DNA of 64,000 nucleotides from Lasiosphaeris hirsuta. Its lineage: Eukaryota; Ascomycota; Sordariomycetes; Sordariales; Lasiosphaeriaceae. The position numbers and the translations under genes were made by a program. The notes beneath the pieces are model-generated. The model worked only from the letters and a program-made list of their open reading frames with translations. It was not told the origin of the DNA and did not search any database. Location of the stretch: positions 930,001 to 994,000 of the forward strand of contig JAUKUA010000007.1 in assembly GCA_030549175.1 (NCBI GenBank), written 5' to 3'. Of the stretch, positions 45,478-56,535 are shown piece by piece; position 1 is the stretch's first letter, and every line of letters starts with the position of its first letter.

Positions 45478-47180
45478 GTTGGCGGGTGGGAACTTGGCTG
45501 TAGCCCAGTGGTGTTTCTTGTTCTTGTTCAAGTTGGCCGTGACCAGTCAATTCCTGTTAAACACCAGCTTTCCCATAAGATATTCAAAGTCCAAAGTCCA
45601 GCCTGATGTCGCAGTGCGTGCTAGTTTAGGGTTCCAGAGGTGATTTGTTACTCTGAAGTCTACTTTGACATGGGTTGCTTTGACAACATGGATTTCGCAA
45701 CTTTCAAACTATCCGACCAAGGGTGTAGTTGAATCTGACCGACGTCCCGCTTCTCGGCGGCCCCGGCGCACCCAATTCGTTGACAGCAGGAAGGATAACA
45801 TGACAGACAGCCGTCCTACACTTACTCGGTCCAATGACGTAACCAGAATTACCAAGCCTTGTCTTCCAAGTTACTAGCATCACATCGGCCATCAAAGTTC
45901 AAACCTTGGGAGGCTTGCGACAAGAGGATCCGGATGGGATGGCACCTGTTTGACAAAGGATAGTACGACAACGGCACAGATAAGTCTGTATCAGAGCCAT
46001 TGTAATCCAACGCCTGAGAGCTCCTTGCCCACTGTTGAACTGTGGGTACCAAAGCCTCACCGACAGCATTGTCAACCTTGGGGTGTTGTGTTGGAACCAT
46101 GTCGGTCACAGCCTTATTATTGTACTCTTATTGAGGCCTAGGTCATGCCAAGGCAGAAACGGTTCGAGTGTGGTGTGGACGAATGGGCGTGCAGTATGGG
46201 TAATTTGCTTGGTGGCGAGGATGGATGCAAGTCGGATGCAAGTCATGACCAGGTCTTCATTATCGTCGCCGTCTTTCCGACCAATTATCCTGCCGATTGC
46301 CGCCTTGGCTTTGTGTGCACTCCATTTCTAGAGGCAGCCGAAATGACATGAATGGCTGGCTGATGGCGTTTGAGTGGGGAATTCAGTGAAGGCTCCGGCT
46401 TACATGCATCTTTGTCTTCCAATTATTGGTGGACCCTCAATTGGGACGAAACCGCGGTGGATGACGACCGCATATTCGCAGGCCACCTCACGTTCATGCA
46501 TCAACATGGGTGCAACACACCCCTGATTCCCAGAGACTTGGATAAGGCTATCTGCCCCTTGGGGGGACACAAATTGTCATTTGACCAAATCTAAACATGG
46601 CCGGTGTTAGTTGCACATTTCCACCCGGGACCGGACTACGGACCGGTTATCCTTATCTTTTCAACAAAATGTCATGTAAACAGGTCCGTACCATTTATGC
46701 CTGGCTTCATCGAAACAAATGTCATGACAGTGCCTCAACAGGAAACTGGTAGGTGGGTAAGTTAGGTCTGGTACCTTATTAGTGTAGTCACATTATCCGA
46801 TGCTGAAGGGTCGCTGTGAAGAGCCCAGGCGTCGAAGCAAGGCGTCCGTTCAGCAAACGTTTACCGTATCCAGCGCGTCGGGGGCCTCCGCGCCACGCCA
46901 AACACTGTACTCTTTAACTCTCTTTATGCTCGTCGACCCAGTTTGATGACACAGCCCCGCACCAACAATCAAGTCCACCAGGCCAACACATCTTTACCAC
47001 AGACCACAGTTGCGGTAAAGACACCTACGTCTTTTAAAAAGTCGCCCATCTCTATTCTTTTTCATTGCTGTCCCGCTCACCACCGCAACTTTATTCAAGC
47101 ACAAATTCTTAATTATTTCTTCCAAGTCAGTGACGACAAGGTTTCGCACTGAGCAACTCGCAGCCCCCGCCTGACATCTA
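45478..47180. other. Intergenic, no supported gene
   Basis: About 1.7 kb. Small open frames (45665-45877, 46035-46351, 46370-46594) have no family signature and no upstream signals. AT content is moderate with no RIP-like excess of stops. Confidence 0.5.
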
Positions 47181-47186
47181 GGAATC

Positions 47187-47510
47187 ACTACAAGAACCCA
47201 TAGAATGCTACAGCGAGCTGGCCCAGAAATGCAAGTACGCCATCGCCATTGAGTACATTCTGATCGCCGGCAGGTCGCTTGTCGAGATCGCCAAGAACAC
47301 AAACGGTGCTGGCCTACTGCTGAGCCCGCAGTCGTGGAAGGCCTGGTCCGACAAACTCAGGGAAATCGCCGACGCCGCGACTGCCGACGATGAGTGGGAC
47401 CTCAAGGTGAATGCCACTACAGCTCATGCCACTACAGCTCATGCTCGGACGGTTGAGCTGTGGCCAGAATTTTTTTATTTTTTTTTCGAGGAATGGGAGG
47501 AATAAGAAAG
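47187..47510 (+). pseudogene. Hypothetical protein fragment
   Basis: A frame reads ECYSELAQKCKYAIAIEYIL, then IAGRSLVEIAKNTNGAG, then WKAWSDKLREIAD. It is helical, protein-like and GC-richer than its flanks. It is preceded by a possible acceptor (cccatag) and degenerates after 47400 through a duplicated 15-bp unit (GCCACTACAGCTCAT twice from about 47411) and a T-run. No start codon in frame was found upstream. I judge it the surviving 3' part of a fungal-specific hypothetical gene, or a gene whose first exons I could not find. Confidence 0.4.
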
Positions 47511-48397
47511 AGTAAGGACCGAGGATATTCAGTAATTACCATGCATCCTATCGCTATTACTACACCGGAACGCTTTGCTTTGTCCACAGCACAAATATGC
47601 AAGTATCATGGCCGGTCCCCTCACTTCATCGAACTAGTCCCTCCCACCAGTCATCTCCCGACCAAAGCCACTCCTCCGGCTTGTCCTCATTCTCGAGGGT
47701 CGGCATGGATTTGCCGCCTAGAAGCCATCGTAAACGCTACTCGCACGCCCGGGTCAAGGGAAATCGGTTCACTAAACCCCACGATGACTTTGCCATCGAA
47801 GCCATCCCACTCTCTAGAGGGTAAACCTCTCGCAGTCGTTGTCAAGTTCGGCGAGAGAATAGCAACCCTGCCGCGTCGCCTCAAGGCAGAGACGAGGGCT
47901 TGTGGAGAGAATCGGTCGAGACCGGTGTTGGCTAGGAAATGGAGACAAACAGCTTAAAACACGAAGTGAGAGCCGGCGAAAGCATGCCCACAACTGACCA
48001 CTGCAGGTTGCTGCCCGTCAAAAAAAGGGCATCCGTGCCACTACAATGGCCTTTTTGGTATTTAGGAAGAGGCTTTTCCCGTTTCCATAACGGGCTTTGA
48101 AGTCCCACGCCAACAAACAAACAAACAAAACAAATAAACAAGGGTTAGACTGTACGGACGGGAATGTCACTAGCAACTTAAGAGGAAGGTACACTCTCGG
48201 GTCCGATCTGGCTGGGGAAGGTGGGGAAGGTGGGGAAGGTACTCATCCAGATGCGGTCCAACCTTGTACCACCCGTTGCATGCCGGTTTACACGCCCATT
48301 TTCTTACTCAAATACCCCAACTCCTGCCACCCCCACCGACCTTTCCTGATCCATTCAACAGCCTCCCAAACCAAGTCTCAACCACAAACCGGCCAAA
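47511..48397. other. Intergenic with short tandem repeat
   Basis: No gene supported. Three copies of the 9-mer GGGGAAGGT at 48214-48240 lie about 160 bases upstream of the methyltransferase start, and CAAA repeats near 48110-48140. The final 250 bases are CT/CA-rich leader. Confidence 0.5.
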
Positions 48398-49090
48398 ATG
48401 TCTTCCAACCCGCCCGACCTCAAAGCCCGCCTCAAGGCGTCCTACGACGCCATCGCCCCGGCCTACAACGCCTGGTCCTCAGTCCACAACTCGCTGCGCC
48501 TGCGCTATCTCTCCAAGCTGCTCGCCCTCCTCCCGCCTAATGACTCACCGTCCCCGCCCCTCGCCGTGCTCGAGCTCGGCTGCGGCGCTGGCACCCCTGT
48601 AACCGAGACCCTCGTCGCCTCCCCTGGCGGCCAGTCATTCCACGTCACCGCCAACGACCTCTCCTCCACCCAGATCGCGTTGGGCCAGGCGCACCTCGCG
48701 TCTCACGCCGACCGTGTCACCTGGCTACAGGGCGACATGATGACTCTCGAATTTGCCGACGGCTCGTTCGACGCCATCGTCGCGCTGTACAGCGTCATCC
48801 ACCTGCCGCGCGAGGAGCAGGATGTGCTGATCGGGCGCATTGCCAAGTGGCTGAAGCCTGGCGGGGTGGTGCTGGTGAATTTCGCGGCGGAGGACATGGA
48901 GGCGGCTATCTTGGAGAAGTGGCTAGCGGAGGAGGGGTGGATGTTCTGGAGTGGGTGGGGGGCGGAGGCGACGCTGGAGAAGATCAGGGGGGGCACTGGG
49001 CTGGAGGTGGTGGTGGAAGATGTGATCAAGGAGGAGGAGGGGGCCGATGCCGCATTTTTGTGGGTTATCGCGAAGGCGCCCGCGGTTTGA
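48398..49090 (+). CDS. Class I SAM-dependent methyltransferase
   Basis: Single exon, 230 aa, ATG in good context (ccaaaATGtc). The Rossmann-type SAM fold is recognisable. An N-terminal helix SYDAIAPAYNAW precedes motif I LELGCGAGTPVTETL (residues about 57-71). An acidic strand-2 end NDLSSTQI follows, then motif II/III QGDMMTLEF, post-motif DGSFDAIVALYSVIHLPREE, and motif LKPGGVVLVNF. The arrangement and the Y-D-x-I-A start match small fungal UbiE/Methyltransf_11/25-like enzymes acting on small molecules. No substrate can be assigned; neighbours are membrane proteins of unknown role. Confidence 0.85.
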   Translation: MSSNPPDLKARLKASYDAIAPAYNAWSSVHNSLRLRYLSKLLALLPPNDSPSPPLAVLELGCGAGTPVTETLVASPGGQSFHVTANDLSSTQIALGQAHLASHADRVTWLQGDMMTLEFADGSFDAIVALYSVIHLPREEQDVLIGRIAKWLKPGGVVLVNFAAEDMEAAILEKWLAEEGWMFWSGWGAEATLEKIRGGTGLEVVVEDVIKEEEGADAAFLWVIAKAPAV

Positions 49091-49684
49091 CAGATCGTGA
49101 ACTGCAGGGGGCTCACCGAGATGGTGGTGAGTGGTCGGGGCTCTTGGTTGGATAGCGTGCCGATTTGTCGGTAAGGTACACCGGCATCGTGGGGGTGACA
49201 GGTCCAGATGCGCTCGAAATCTAGGTTGGGGGGTATAGCGCTCTCCAGTATCTTGGGTCCAGGCTGGGGCTGAGCGCCCACAGCATTGCAAATCAGAGTC
49301 ACAATTGGTGCTCGCATGAACACCGCCGCAACCCCAGAGTCCGCTTTTCGGCACTATTGAAACACGCCACATTTTCCCCTCGGGTAGGAAATGGGCAGTC
49401 TAACCGCCAACGGCCACCAGAATTGAACCCAAACACCAAGCGCACATCGGCCACAACCCCCGAGGTGTGCCACATTTTTTGTGAGGCCTGCGATAAGCAA
49501 TGGTAAGGCTGAATCGAGCAACGGCACGAGGACATTGCCTGCTCGCCCCCTAGGCCTAAACCATCATCTATCCCGCCCCTGAGGAAACTATATGTAGATG
49601 GCCTCCCATGTCTACGAAGGGTTGCCCACGGCTCCAGCACCAATACAAAGATAAGGAATATATCACAACTCAGTACACAACCTG
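49091..49684. other. Intergenic, no supported gene
   Basis: 3' flank of the methyltransferase and promoter of the membrane protein at 49685. No domain seen in overlapping frames. Confidence 0.45.
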
Positions 49685-51488
49685 ATGACAGGAAATGTGA
49701 CTCTCCGTTACGTGGGACCCTTTGGGTTCGACACCATTTTCGACTTCTTAAACGAGACCCTACGGAACACGACAGATCCGCAAAATAGCCCATTCCTCCA
49801 CCCCGCAGAGGCTGGCTACTACTCGATCACAAACGAGGTTTGCTACACCATCACTCAGTCGCGCTGGTGGACATGGGCAATCTATGACAACCAAGACATC
49901 TGGAACAGAATCGTAAGGACTCCCCGACTTCATACCATCAGAAAGCCGCTAACATGGGCCCAAGGTTGTGTGGAAGATCCCACTCATCACGTTGCTGTTC
50001 CAGTTTGCGCGCCCGCCGCTTGCCTCGAGTTTCTGGGCCAACACGAACGTCCTGGTGCTCATGCGCCTGGTCGGGAACCCCATCAGTACCATTGCATCAC
50101 TCCTTGCGACATTGCATGCCTGCCAGAAACAAGCCAGGATTTTCCAGGACCACATCAACCATGCACTCCATGATGCAGTTGGAGCGGGAAACTGGAAGCT
50201 GGCAAGGCGCATCAGGGAGAAGTCGGACGCACTCTGGAAGGGATTTACACTCATCTCCATCTCGTATGTGGAATGGGACGCGGGAGGTACCAACCTCGAC
50301 AGCATCTTGATGCACAGCCTGTAGGTCCTCCACACCCCCCCCCCCCCCCCCTACACATCTTGACACTAACTTTTTTCCAGCGATCAACTGCTCCGCGACC
50401 CCGACGCAGCGATCATGGTTTCCTTTGAGACGGCAGCCTCGATGCTGGCCGCGGACCGATCGACCTTCGTCCTGCCCGTCTTCATCGCCCAGGGGGCCTT
50501 CCTCTTCGCCATCGGCGCCGCCTTCTGGCGCGTCATCGGCGTGCCGCCGCAGCCGCACTCATGGACCAACGTCGAGGCCTACTCCATCGCCATGTCCGCC
50601 CCCTTCCTCTACACCCTCCCAGCCGTCTTCCTCGCCGCCATCATGGGCGCCTCCCAAACCGAGACCAGCGTGCCCACCATCCTCAACAGCCTCCGGCGTC
50701 AGCTAGCCGAGAAGGACTGGCACCTCCCCATCCCGGGCCGCTCCCCCGTCCCGCTGCACCCCCCACTCATCCCAGCCGGTCCCTCTCAGCAGGACCCCGG
50801 GGTCACCCTCGCCCGCCGTATCGCCGCCGGCGGCCTCTACGCCTGGCGCCCGCACACCCATGCGCCGCGCCGCCTCGGCCGCACCTGGCCGCACTTCCTC
50901 CTGGCCGCCGGCTTCGTCGGCGGCTCGGTCGCCGTCGGCGGTTGGATCGCGTACCGCGTGCCGCCCGAGGGGTTCGACTGTCGCAACGCGGCGCAGACGG
51001 CGCTGCTGGGGACCTGGGTCGCGAGCGTCGCGCTGGATTTCGCCGTGGTGTTTTTCGCCAAGGTGGCCGGCGCGGAGGACGGGTGGTATGGGGTGACGTT
51101 TGGGAAGGATGTGGGTATGGGACTGGCGGTGGTGGTGGAGATTGTGGTGACGCAGTTGGGGGTTTTGAATCGCTGCGATTGCTTCACGCTGTGGGGCCGG
51201 GTGCCGCTCGCGCTGCCACAGATTCGGGAGGTTGCGGATGTGCTTATGAGAAGGATCGCGGTTGAGTGGCCGATGGTGACGTTTGGGTGGATTGGGATGG
51301 AGGTGGTTTTGTGCGTGCTCATTTGGTGCTGGTATGGTGATGCTTTCCGCGTGTATATGCAGCGGGATGATGGGACTTCCAACTTTGACTGGGTGCCGGC
51401 TTGGGCTCAGTCCGCGAGGGTGAGAAAGGCTTTAAGGGGCAGGACGGGGGGAGGTAATGGGAGCTTGGAGCTGGGCAGGTTCCTTTAG
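49685..51488 (+). CDS. Fungal multi-pass membrane protein, unknown function
   Basis: Exons 49685-49912, 49965-50320 and 50381-51488 close in phase, giving 563 aa. The extracellular-like N-terminus carries N-glycosylation sequons (GNVTLRY, NETLRNTT). Membrane segments include WKIPLITLLFQFA, VLPVFIAQGAFLFAIGAAFW, FLYTLPAVFLAAIMG, WPHFLLAAGFVGGSVAVGGW, GTWVASVALDFAVVFF, DVGMGLAVVVEIVVTQLGVL and MVTFGWIGMEVVLCVLIWCW. This is a polytopic plasma- or endomembrane protein with at least seven helices. No transporter or receptor signature was recognised. Such proteins are common fungal-specific orphans. Intron 2 contains a 17-C run. Confidence 0.8.
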
Positions 51489-52275
51489 GCCGGTTTCAAG
51501 TTATTGTTCACGGTACAAACTTCTCATGCCGTATTTGATGAAATATGAGGTACGCTGCCTTGCTGTAACTGCTGGTGGTTTTCATGCATTCACCAACCTA
51601 GCCAATCTTCTCCCATGTCGTATGTACAGCTTTGTATGTACAGCTGAATGCCACCCAGTTTGCGGCTTACATCCCGTGTACCTATCTCTTCACATTCAGG
51701 GGGATTTTGTATACCATCCGTACCTTGTAACTAAACATTGAAAAAAAAAAAAAAAAAAAGGGTTTCAACGCCACACCCGATCATGCTACCTTATCTACTC
51801 TGTAGATAGTAAGCCAAATTAAATGAGGCTCCTATAGGCCACATGCTTTCTGGCTCAGCCCTAGAGCCATTAGCCCAGTCAAATTGCCGCACCTCGATTT
51901 CAAAGGACACCCCTGAAGGGGTTGCGTCGAATGACTGGCTGTGTTGCGAAGCTGACGGTAGTGCGGCCAATGGGAACCTGACTTGGTTATCGATATGTGA
52001 AATCTCATCTGACCCGAGTACATTTGCTCTTCCACCAATACTCTTCACGTTCAATGCACAGCATAGAATTGGTGGAGGGCGCCAACTGTACGCTTCAGGA
52101 ATTGGTAACAAAGACTAAAAAAAATCAAAAGCGTGAGAACAACAACGCATAAACGAGATGAGAGTTGGTTGATTATGATGCTCTCGGCTCCAACCCTTTC
52201 AACACATTTCCATCCTCGTCGACATTCGGCATCATTTAGCCTGCGTGGCCTTCCTGTGCTTCTTGTGGTTTGGTG
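51489..52275. other. Intergenic, no supported gene
   Basis: Includes an A-run (51741-51758) and mixed sequence. No gene recognised. An upstream exon of the next gene could lie here. Confidence 0.45.
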
Positions 52276-54298
52276 ATGAGAAGAACCGGATTTGGAAACA
52301 AGATCATAGTTGCAGGATGGATAACACGGTCGATCACCGTAGTTGCCCTTGTACTTTGGTTGGTCACGGCCGCGCAGGCCGCCGTCGCGACCTCGATGGT
52401 GGCCGCGCTGCTGATCAAGTCGTCTCAAACACCTCTCCCGAGCGCCCCGGCGGTCTCCATCGCCCGATTCTCCAATACAGGACCACGGTCCCTCGTCTTG
52501 CATCTTCCTCGACCAAGGGGATGCCTGGACAAAACCGCGGCCGCTTGGCTGCTTATACTAGCGATGCTACTTGTTTCGGCATGTCTCCAGCTCACCTCGA
52601 CGGCCCTGCTCTCCGACATTGGCAAAGGAACTATAGAAGACACGCAATACCTTGATGGTACACCTTTTGGTTTCAACTTCTTCAACACCACCGGATATTT
52701 AGCATATCCCATTACGGACGCTCCGGCCCACCCGTGGTTCAGCCCCTGGCAATCTGGCTTCCCGGCCTTCGCCGAGTACTCGGAGGCCGCCCAGGTAGTC
52801 GATGACGGCATCGATACTGGGTTCTCGGTCCGGGCATTTCTGCCCATCCCTACGCGAACTCGGCGTGAGACGACCCTGGGCTATACTGGGGCGGCAACGC
52901 TGGTTGATACGCGCGTCGTATGAGTACGTCCCTCCATATCGGATGTACAGATCCAAAGTGGGTGGTACGCGTACAATCCCACTGTGTCGGGCAACATATG
53001 GACAGATCACAAAGTGCCGGGAATGGCCACTCCCACTCCCGCCGAGCGCTCGACTTTCAACTGTCGCTTCGCCGTCACATATGAGCCGCACCCGTCACGG
53101 CCTAGCAATGACCCCGAGTCACCGATTTCCCTGTGTGCCGTCCGCTTCCGGGACACAGGGCTGGTATCCAAGACGCGGGCCGCGGCGCTGAAGAAATTCC
53201 CCAACACTACAAACCCACCTGGCTTCATGTATCTCGTCATCAACGCTACTGGAACCAGAGATGATTGGGCACCTCCTGCGCCCGTGGCAGGTGAATACCC
53301 TCCTGAGATTCTCAATGCCACGGTTAAATCTTCACAATCATCTGGGGAATGGACCATCTTCTTCACCGACTACAGAGATGTGTCATTTAGCATGACTCTC
53401 TGCGCCGCAGACCCCGCCGTTCAGCATGCCGAAGTGATGGCCACGAGACCGGCACTCGTGGCCGAGCTTGGTGAGCCCCTCTGCGACCTGGCTCCCATCC
53501 CAGCGGAGGCATGACACAGACGCGATCCAGAAGCAGCTCGGCGTGCTTAACTCGAGCACGACGACTTTGCCAGCCCAGCGCGGCATCTTCAGCTTCTCCA
53601 AGACGTCCGGGCCGTGGGAGGCAGAGCGGAACATCACGGCTCTCAGCGGGTGGAGTGACACCTCGCAGCACTCGGCCAACGGGGTCTCGGCCGACCCTTT
53701 CTGGCTTCAGTCCTTGGCGCAGATCGACTTGCCCTCGCCGCCGTTCGAGAATGAAACGATGAACAGCGCCGCCATGTGCAGGCTCTGCAGCGCACACTGG
53801 AATGACTCTCAACCTATCGATCTCTTGCTGGTCGATCTCTTCCAAAACACCATCAAAAACACGGAAAGCGTGGCTCTCAGGCTGCAGGCTGTTCTTACTC
53901 GAACCTTTGCCACGGTGTACTACCAGTTTATCGACTATTTTGACGCCGAAACCCGCGCTGAGACTCGGTCCGTCGTTCCCGTGGATAAACCGACGAGCCC
54001 GAGGTTTTTTACCGTGGTAGTTGTGCTGCTCTTTATACACTTATTGCTCGTCACCATGACCACCGTTTTGTTTGCCCTTAATGCGGATGATGCGGGTGTT
54101 CTTGGAAGAAGCTCTTGGGCGGCAGTGGCACAGGTTTATGGCTCTGAGACGGATAGGTGGCTGGCCGTGGCTACTCACACAGGCTCGGATAAGGAAATAA
54201 AAAATATGATGGCTGCTGTGGGCGAATCGCATGTATTGATTGGGTCTGAGAGTGTGGATGGCCAGCTGCGGCTTCGTCAGAGTTGTAAAATAGAATGA
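52276..54298 (+). pseudogene. Fungal membrane protein with an in-frame stop
   Basis: From ATG 52276 (MRRTGFGNKI) one frame continues to 53470. A 49-nt intron (gtgagc...gacacag, 53471-53519) joins it in phase to 53520-54298. The only defect is TGA at 52921-52923, between TLVDTRVV and VRPSISDVQI. TM segments include ITVVALVLWLVTAAQAAVAT, AAAWLLILAMLLVSACLQL and the near C-terminal FFTVVVVLLFIHLLLVTMTT. The large extracellular-like middle carries N-glycosylation sites (FNTTG, INATG, NATVK) and cysteines. This architecture is a common Pezizomycotina orphan family. An intron spanning the stop would be only 33 nt, too short, so nonsense mutation, sequencing error or readthrough are the options. The true start may be in an upstream exon. 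Confidence 0.72.
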
Positions 54299-55475
54299 GA
54301 TTTTACCAGCAAAAAGCTCACCGACTCGTCAGCCGGCTACGAAAAACCCCTCTCGGTCGACAAGGTTCAGGAGCGATGTTCAGGCCCCGTCGGGCGTTAC
54401 TAGTCGCGCGTTACTACTCGCTGCGTTGGGGGGTTTTTGCACTCCCCCGAAGGGGAGTCGAACTGACGACCAAGGTTTACCCATAGTCGACAGTTACATC
54501 CCCCCCCAACTCCGCCAGTTGGCCTCCTCGCTGGGGGGGATCGGTGCTGAGGTGTCTGGAAAGGTCAATTATATCCCTGGGTTGGACATGTGATCTGCTC
54601 GCGGGCAGGTGGCAGTTAGGGCTACCCATACACTCAGCCCTCGAGCCGGCAGGATCAGAGCTCGTCCACCTTATCTTGTCAGTGCTCGTGTTGGTGTTCT
54701 GGTACCATTGTCTTTAAAATTAACGTCATATTCTCACCGTGACACCCACCACCCGGAACAAAAGCTCAACCATCCACTCCCAACCACATGTCCCATCCTT
54801 GACATCAAACTTCAAAGTCTATCCCGACAGTGCCAGAGCAACCGCCCCTGGCCGCAAGGGCCAGTGAGGCTCAAGAGCGATGTCTTTCCCGACCCAGCAA
54901 AGGTCAGCCGTGAGACCGAAGAAGGGGTGTTTCGGAGGATGCTGCGGGGTCAGCAGAGGCACGGCAGTCATAAACCGAAGATGCGGTGCCCATCTGGTAC
55001 TCGGCCGAACAGGATCGATCGATTCTACTATTGACCTTGACGTCGACCGTGATCTTGAGCCATTTCACCACGCTGACGCCACCTGCCTAGTTTCTACCAG
55101 ACACCCGTGGCGTGCCTTCCCACGCGGCTACCTCCCCACTTACACAACCAAGGTGACGCCACTTACCTCACACTCAGGGTCTCTATTCAGGCTGCCGCCC
55201 ATTTTGAGTTTAGTCAGACCTTGGCATGAACGGGTTCCAAAGGTAGTACCTACCCGACGTAGAGCAATGTGAGCTTAAATCCTAAAACGACAGCAAGCTG
55301 TACCACCAATTGTCGTCTGGCCCCACTGTTGCAGCATTATCTTTCCTCCCCCCACCCCCGCTTGTTGCAAAGTGATTGTAATGGCCGACGTTTGTACGCA
55401 CCTATTTACCAGGAACCTCAACCCGCCCAGTCCCATATTGGCTTGCTGCTCCAACATACCCCTCTCCCAATACTA
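54299..55475. other. Intergenic, no supported gene
   Basis: About 1.2 kb. It contains a GC-rich inverted-repeat patch (CTCCCCCGAAGGGGAG, near 54440) and scattered small open frames without domains. Confidence 0.45.
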
Positions 55476-56535
55476 TCACGACCTCCTCTGCTCAAACAAG
55501 CCCTCCACGGCCCCCAGACTCTCCCACCCCAACATCTCGGCCCCGCTCGCCAGCAACGCCCACAACTCCTCCATCGACGCGCCGTGATCAATCCCACCCC
55601 CGCCCAAGCTCAGCCCGACCGCCATAGCCCCAGCAACAAACGCAACAGCAAGCGTGACCCATGCAGCCGCATCATCCGCAACCAAACTCCCACTCGGCTG
55701 CCGAAACTCGACCGTCCCGCGCACCGTCTGCCCGCCCGCCCCCCCACTCGAAGCCGACAACATACCGGTAAAATCCCACTTGTACACCTTCCCCCTCACA
55801 AAATCCCGCACCTTGCCGTGGGCGCGGCCGTACGCGCTAGCCGCGGGGAACAGGTTGACCACCTCGACGACGGGGCGCACGGCCCCCGCCGCCTCGGCCG
55901 CATCCACCGCCGCCAGGCAGTCGCCCAGTGACGCCAGCCCGCGCAGCCCCGGGCTCGCGCGGTTCGACTGGCACCAGTATGCGGCCGAGCCGCGGCGGGA
56001 GGCGGGGACCAGGCGGTCCAGGGCGGGTTCGTAGTAGAGCGCGGCTTTGGCGAGGGCGGCGAGGCCCGAGGCCGAGAGCGGGTGCGGCGTGCTGCTGATG
56101 TGGACGTGGGTTGAGCAGTTCGGGGAGGGGACGAGGGTGAAGGAGGCGTGCAGGGTGGTGAAGATGGTGGTTAGGTCCGAGGCCCAGTAAGTGTGGATTG
56201 GGTAGACTGGGGAGACGAGCTCGAGGCCCCCTTTTTTTACCCAAGTGTCAGTATTATTGTCTAGAGGAAAAGGGAGGGAGGGGGGGGGGGGGGGGGGGCG
56301 GACAGAGGTTCTTGGCCGGCTGGTTGGGGATGGTAACTTCTTGCACGATGGACCACTCGCGGTAGTTATCGGGCGACTTGTCGTTGGTCTCGTTGATGTG
56401 GTTGGCGATGCCGGCCTTGAGGAGCCGCTTGCTCACGTCCTTGGCGAGGGCTTTCCAGTTGGGGTGGGCCTTCTTGCGGCTGCCCATCAACAGTTCGATC
56501 TCGACGCCGAACTGGAACGAGTTGGGGGCTTCCAT
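55476..56535 (-). CDS. Amidoligase-family enzyme (COOH-NH2 ligase superfamily)
   Basis: Exons 56535-56304 and 56230-55476 close in phase, giving 328 aa. The start MEAPNSFQFGVEIELLMG carries the F-G-x-E-x-E signature. REWSIVQEVTI (the metal/ATP-site 'W.I..E.S/T' strand) ends exon 1. The splice builds NLWGLELVSPVY, the family's G-x-E-x-V-S-P block. CSTHVHIS (H-x-H) and RGTVEFRQPSG (E-F-R) follow. These are the conserved residues of Amidoligase_2, predicted to ligate amines to carboxylates with ATP; fungal substrates are unknown. The 73-nt intron has a gtccgc donor and contains a 19-G run (56280-56298), so assembly there should be treated with care, although the phase is right. It is likely cytosolic. 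Confidence 0.8.

Noticed and set aside
48214..48240. CRISPR-like array at the GGGGAAGGT repeats
   Set aside because: Three contiguous 9-mers without spacers in a eukaryotic genome; a simple tandem repeat.
52921..52953. Intron bridging the TGA in the membrane-protein gene
   Set aside because: It would be only 33 nt, below workable fungal intron size.
54420..54490. tRNA-like B-box sequence (GTTCGACTCC on the minus strand) with a hairpin
   Set aside because: No acceptor stem, D arm or anticodon arm could be folded around it.
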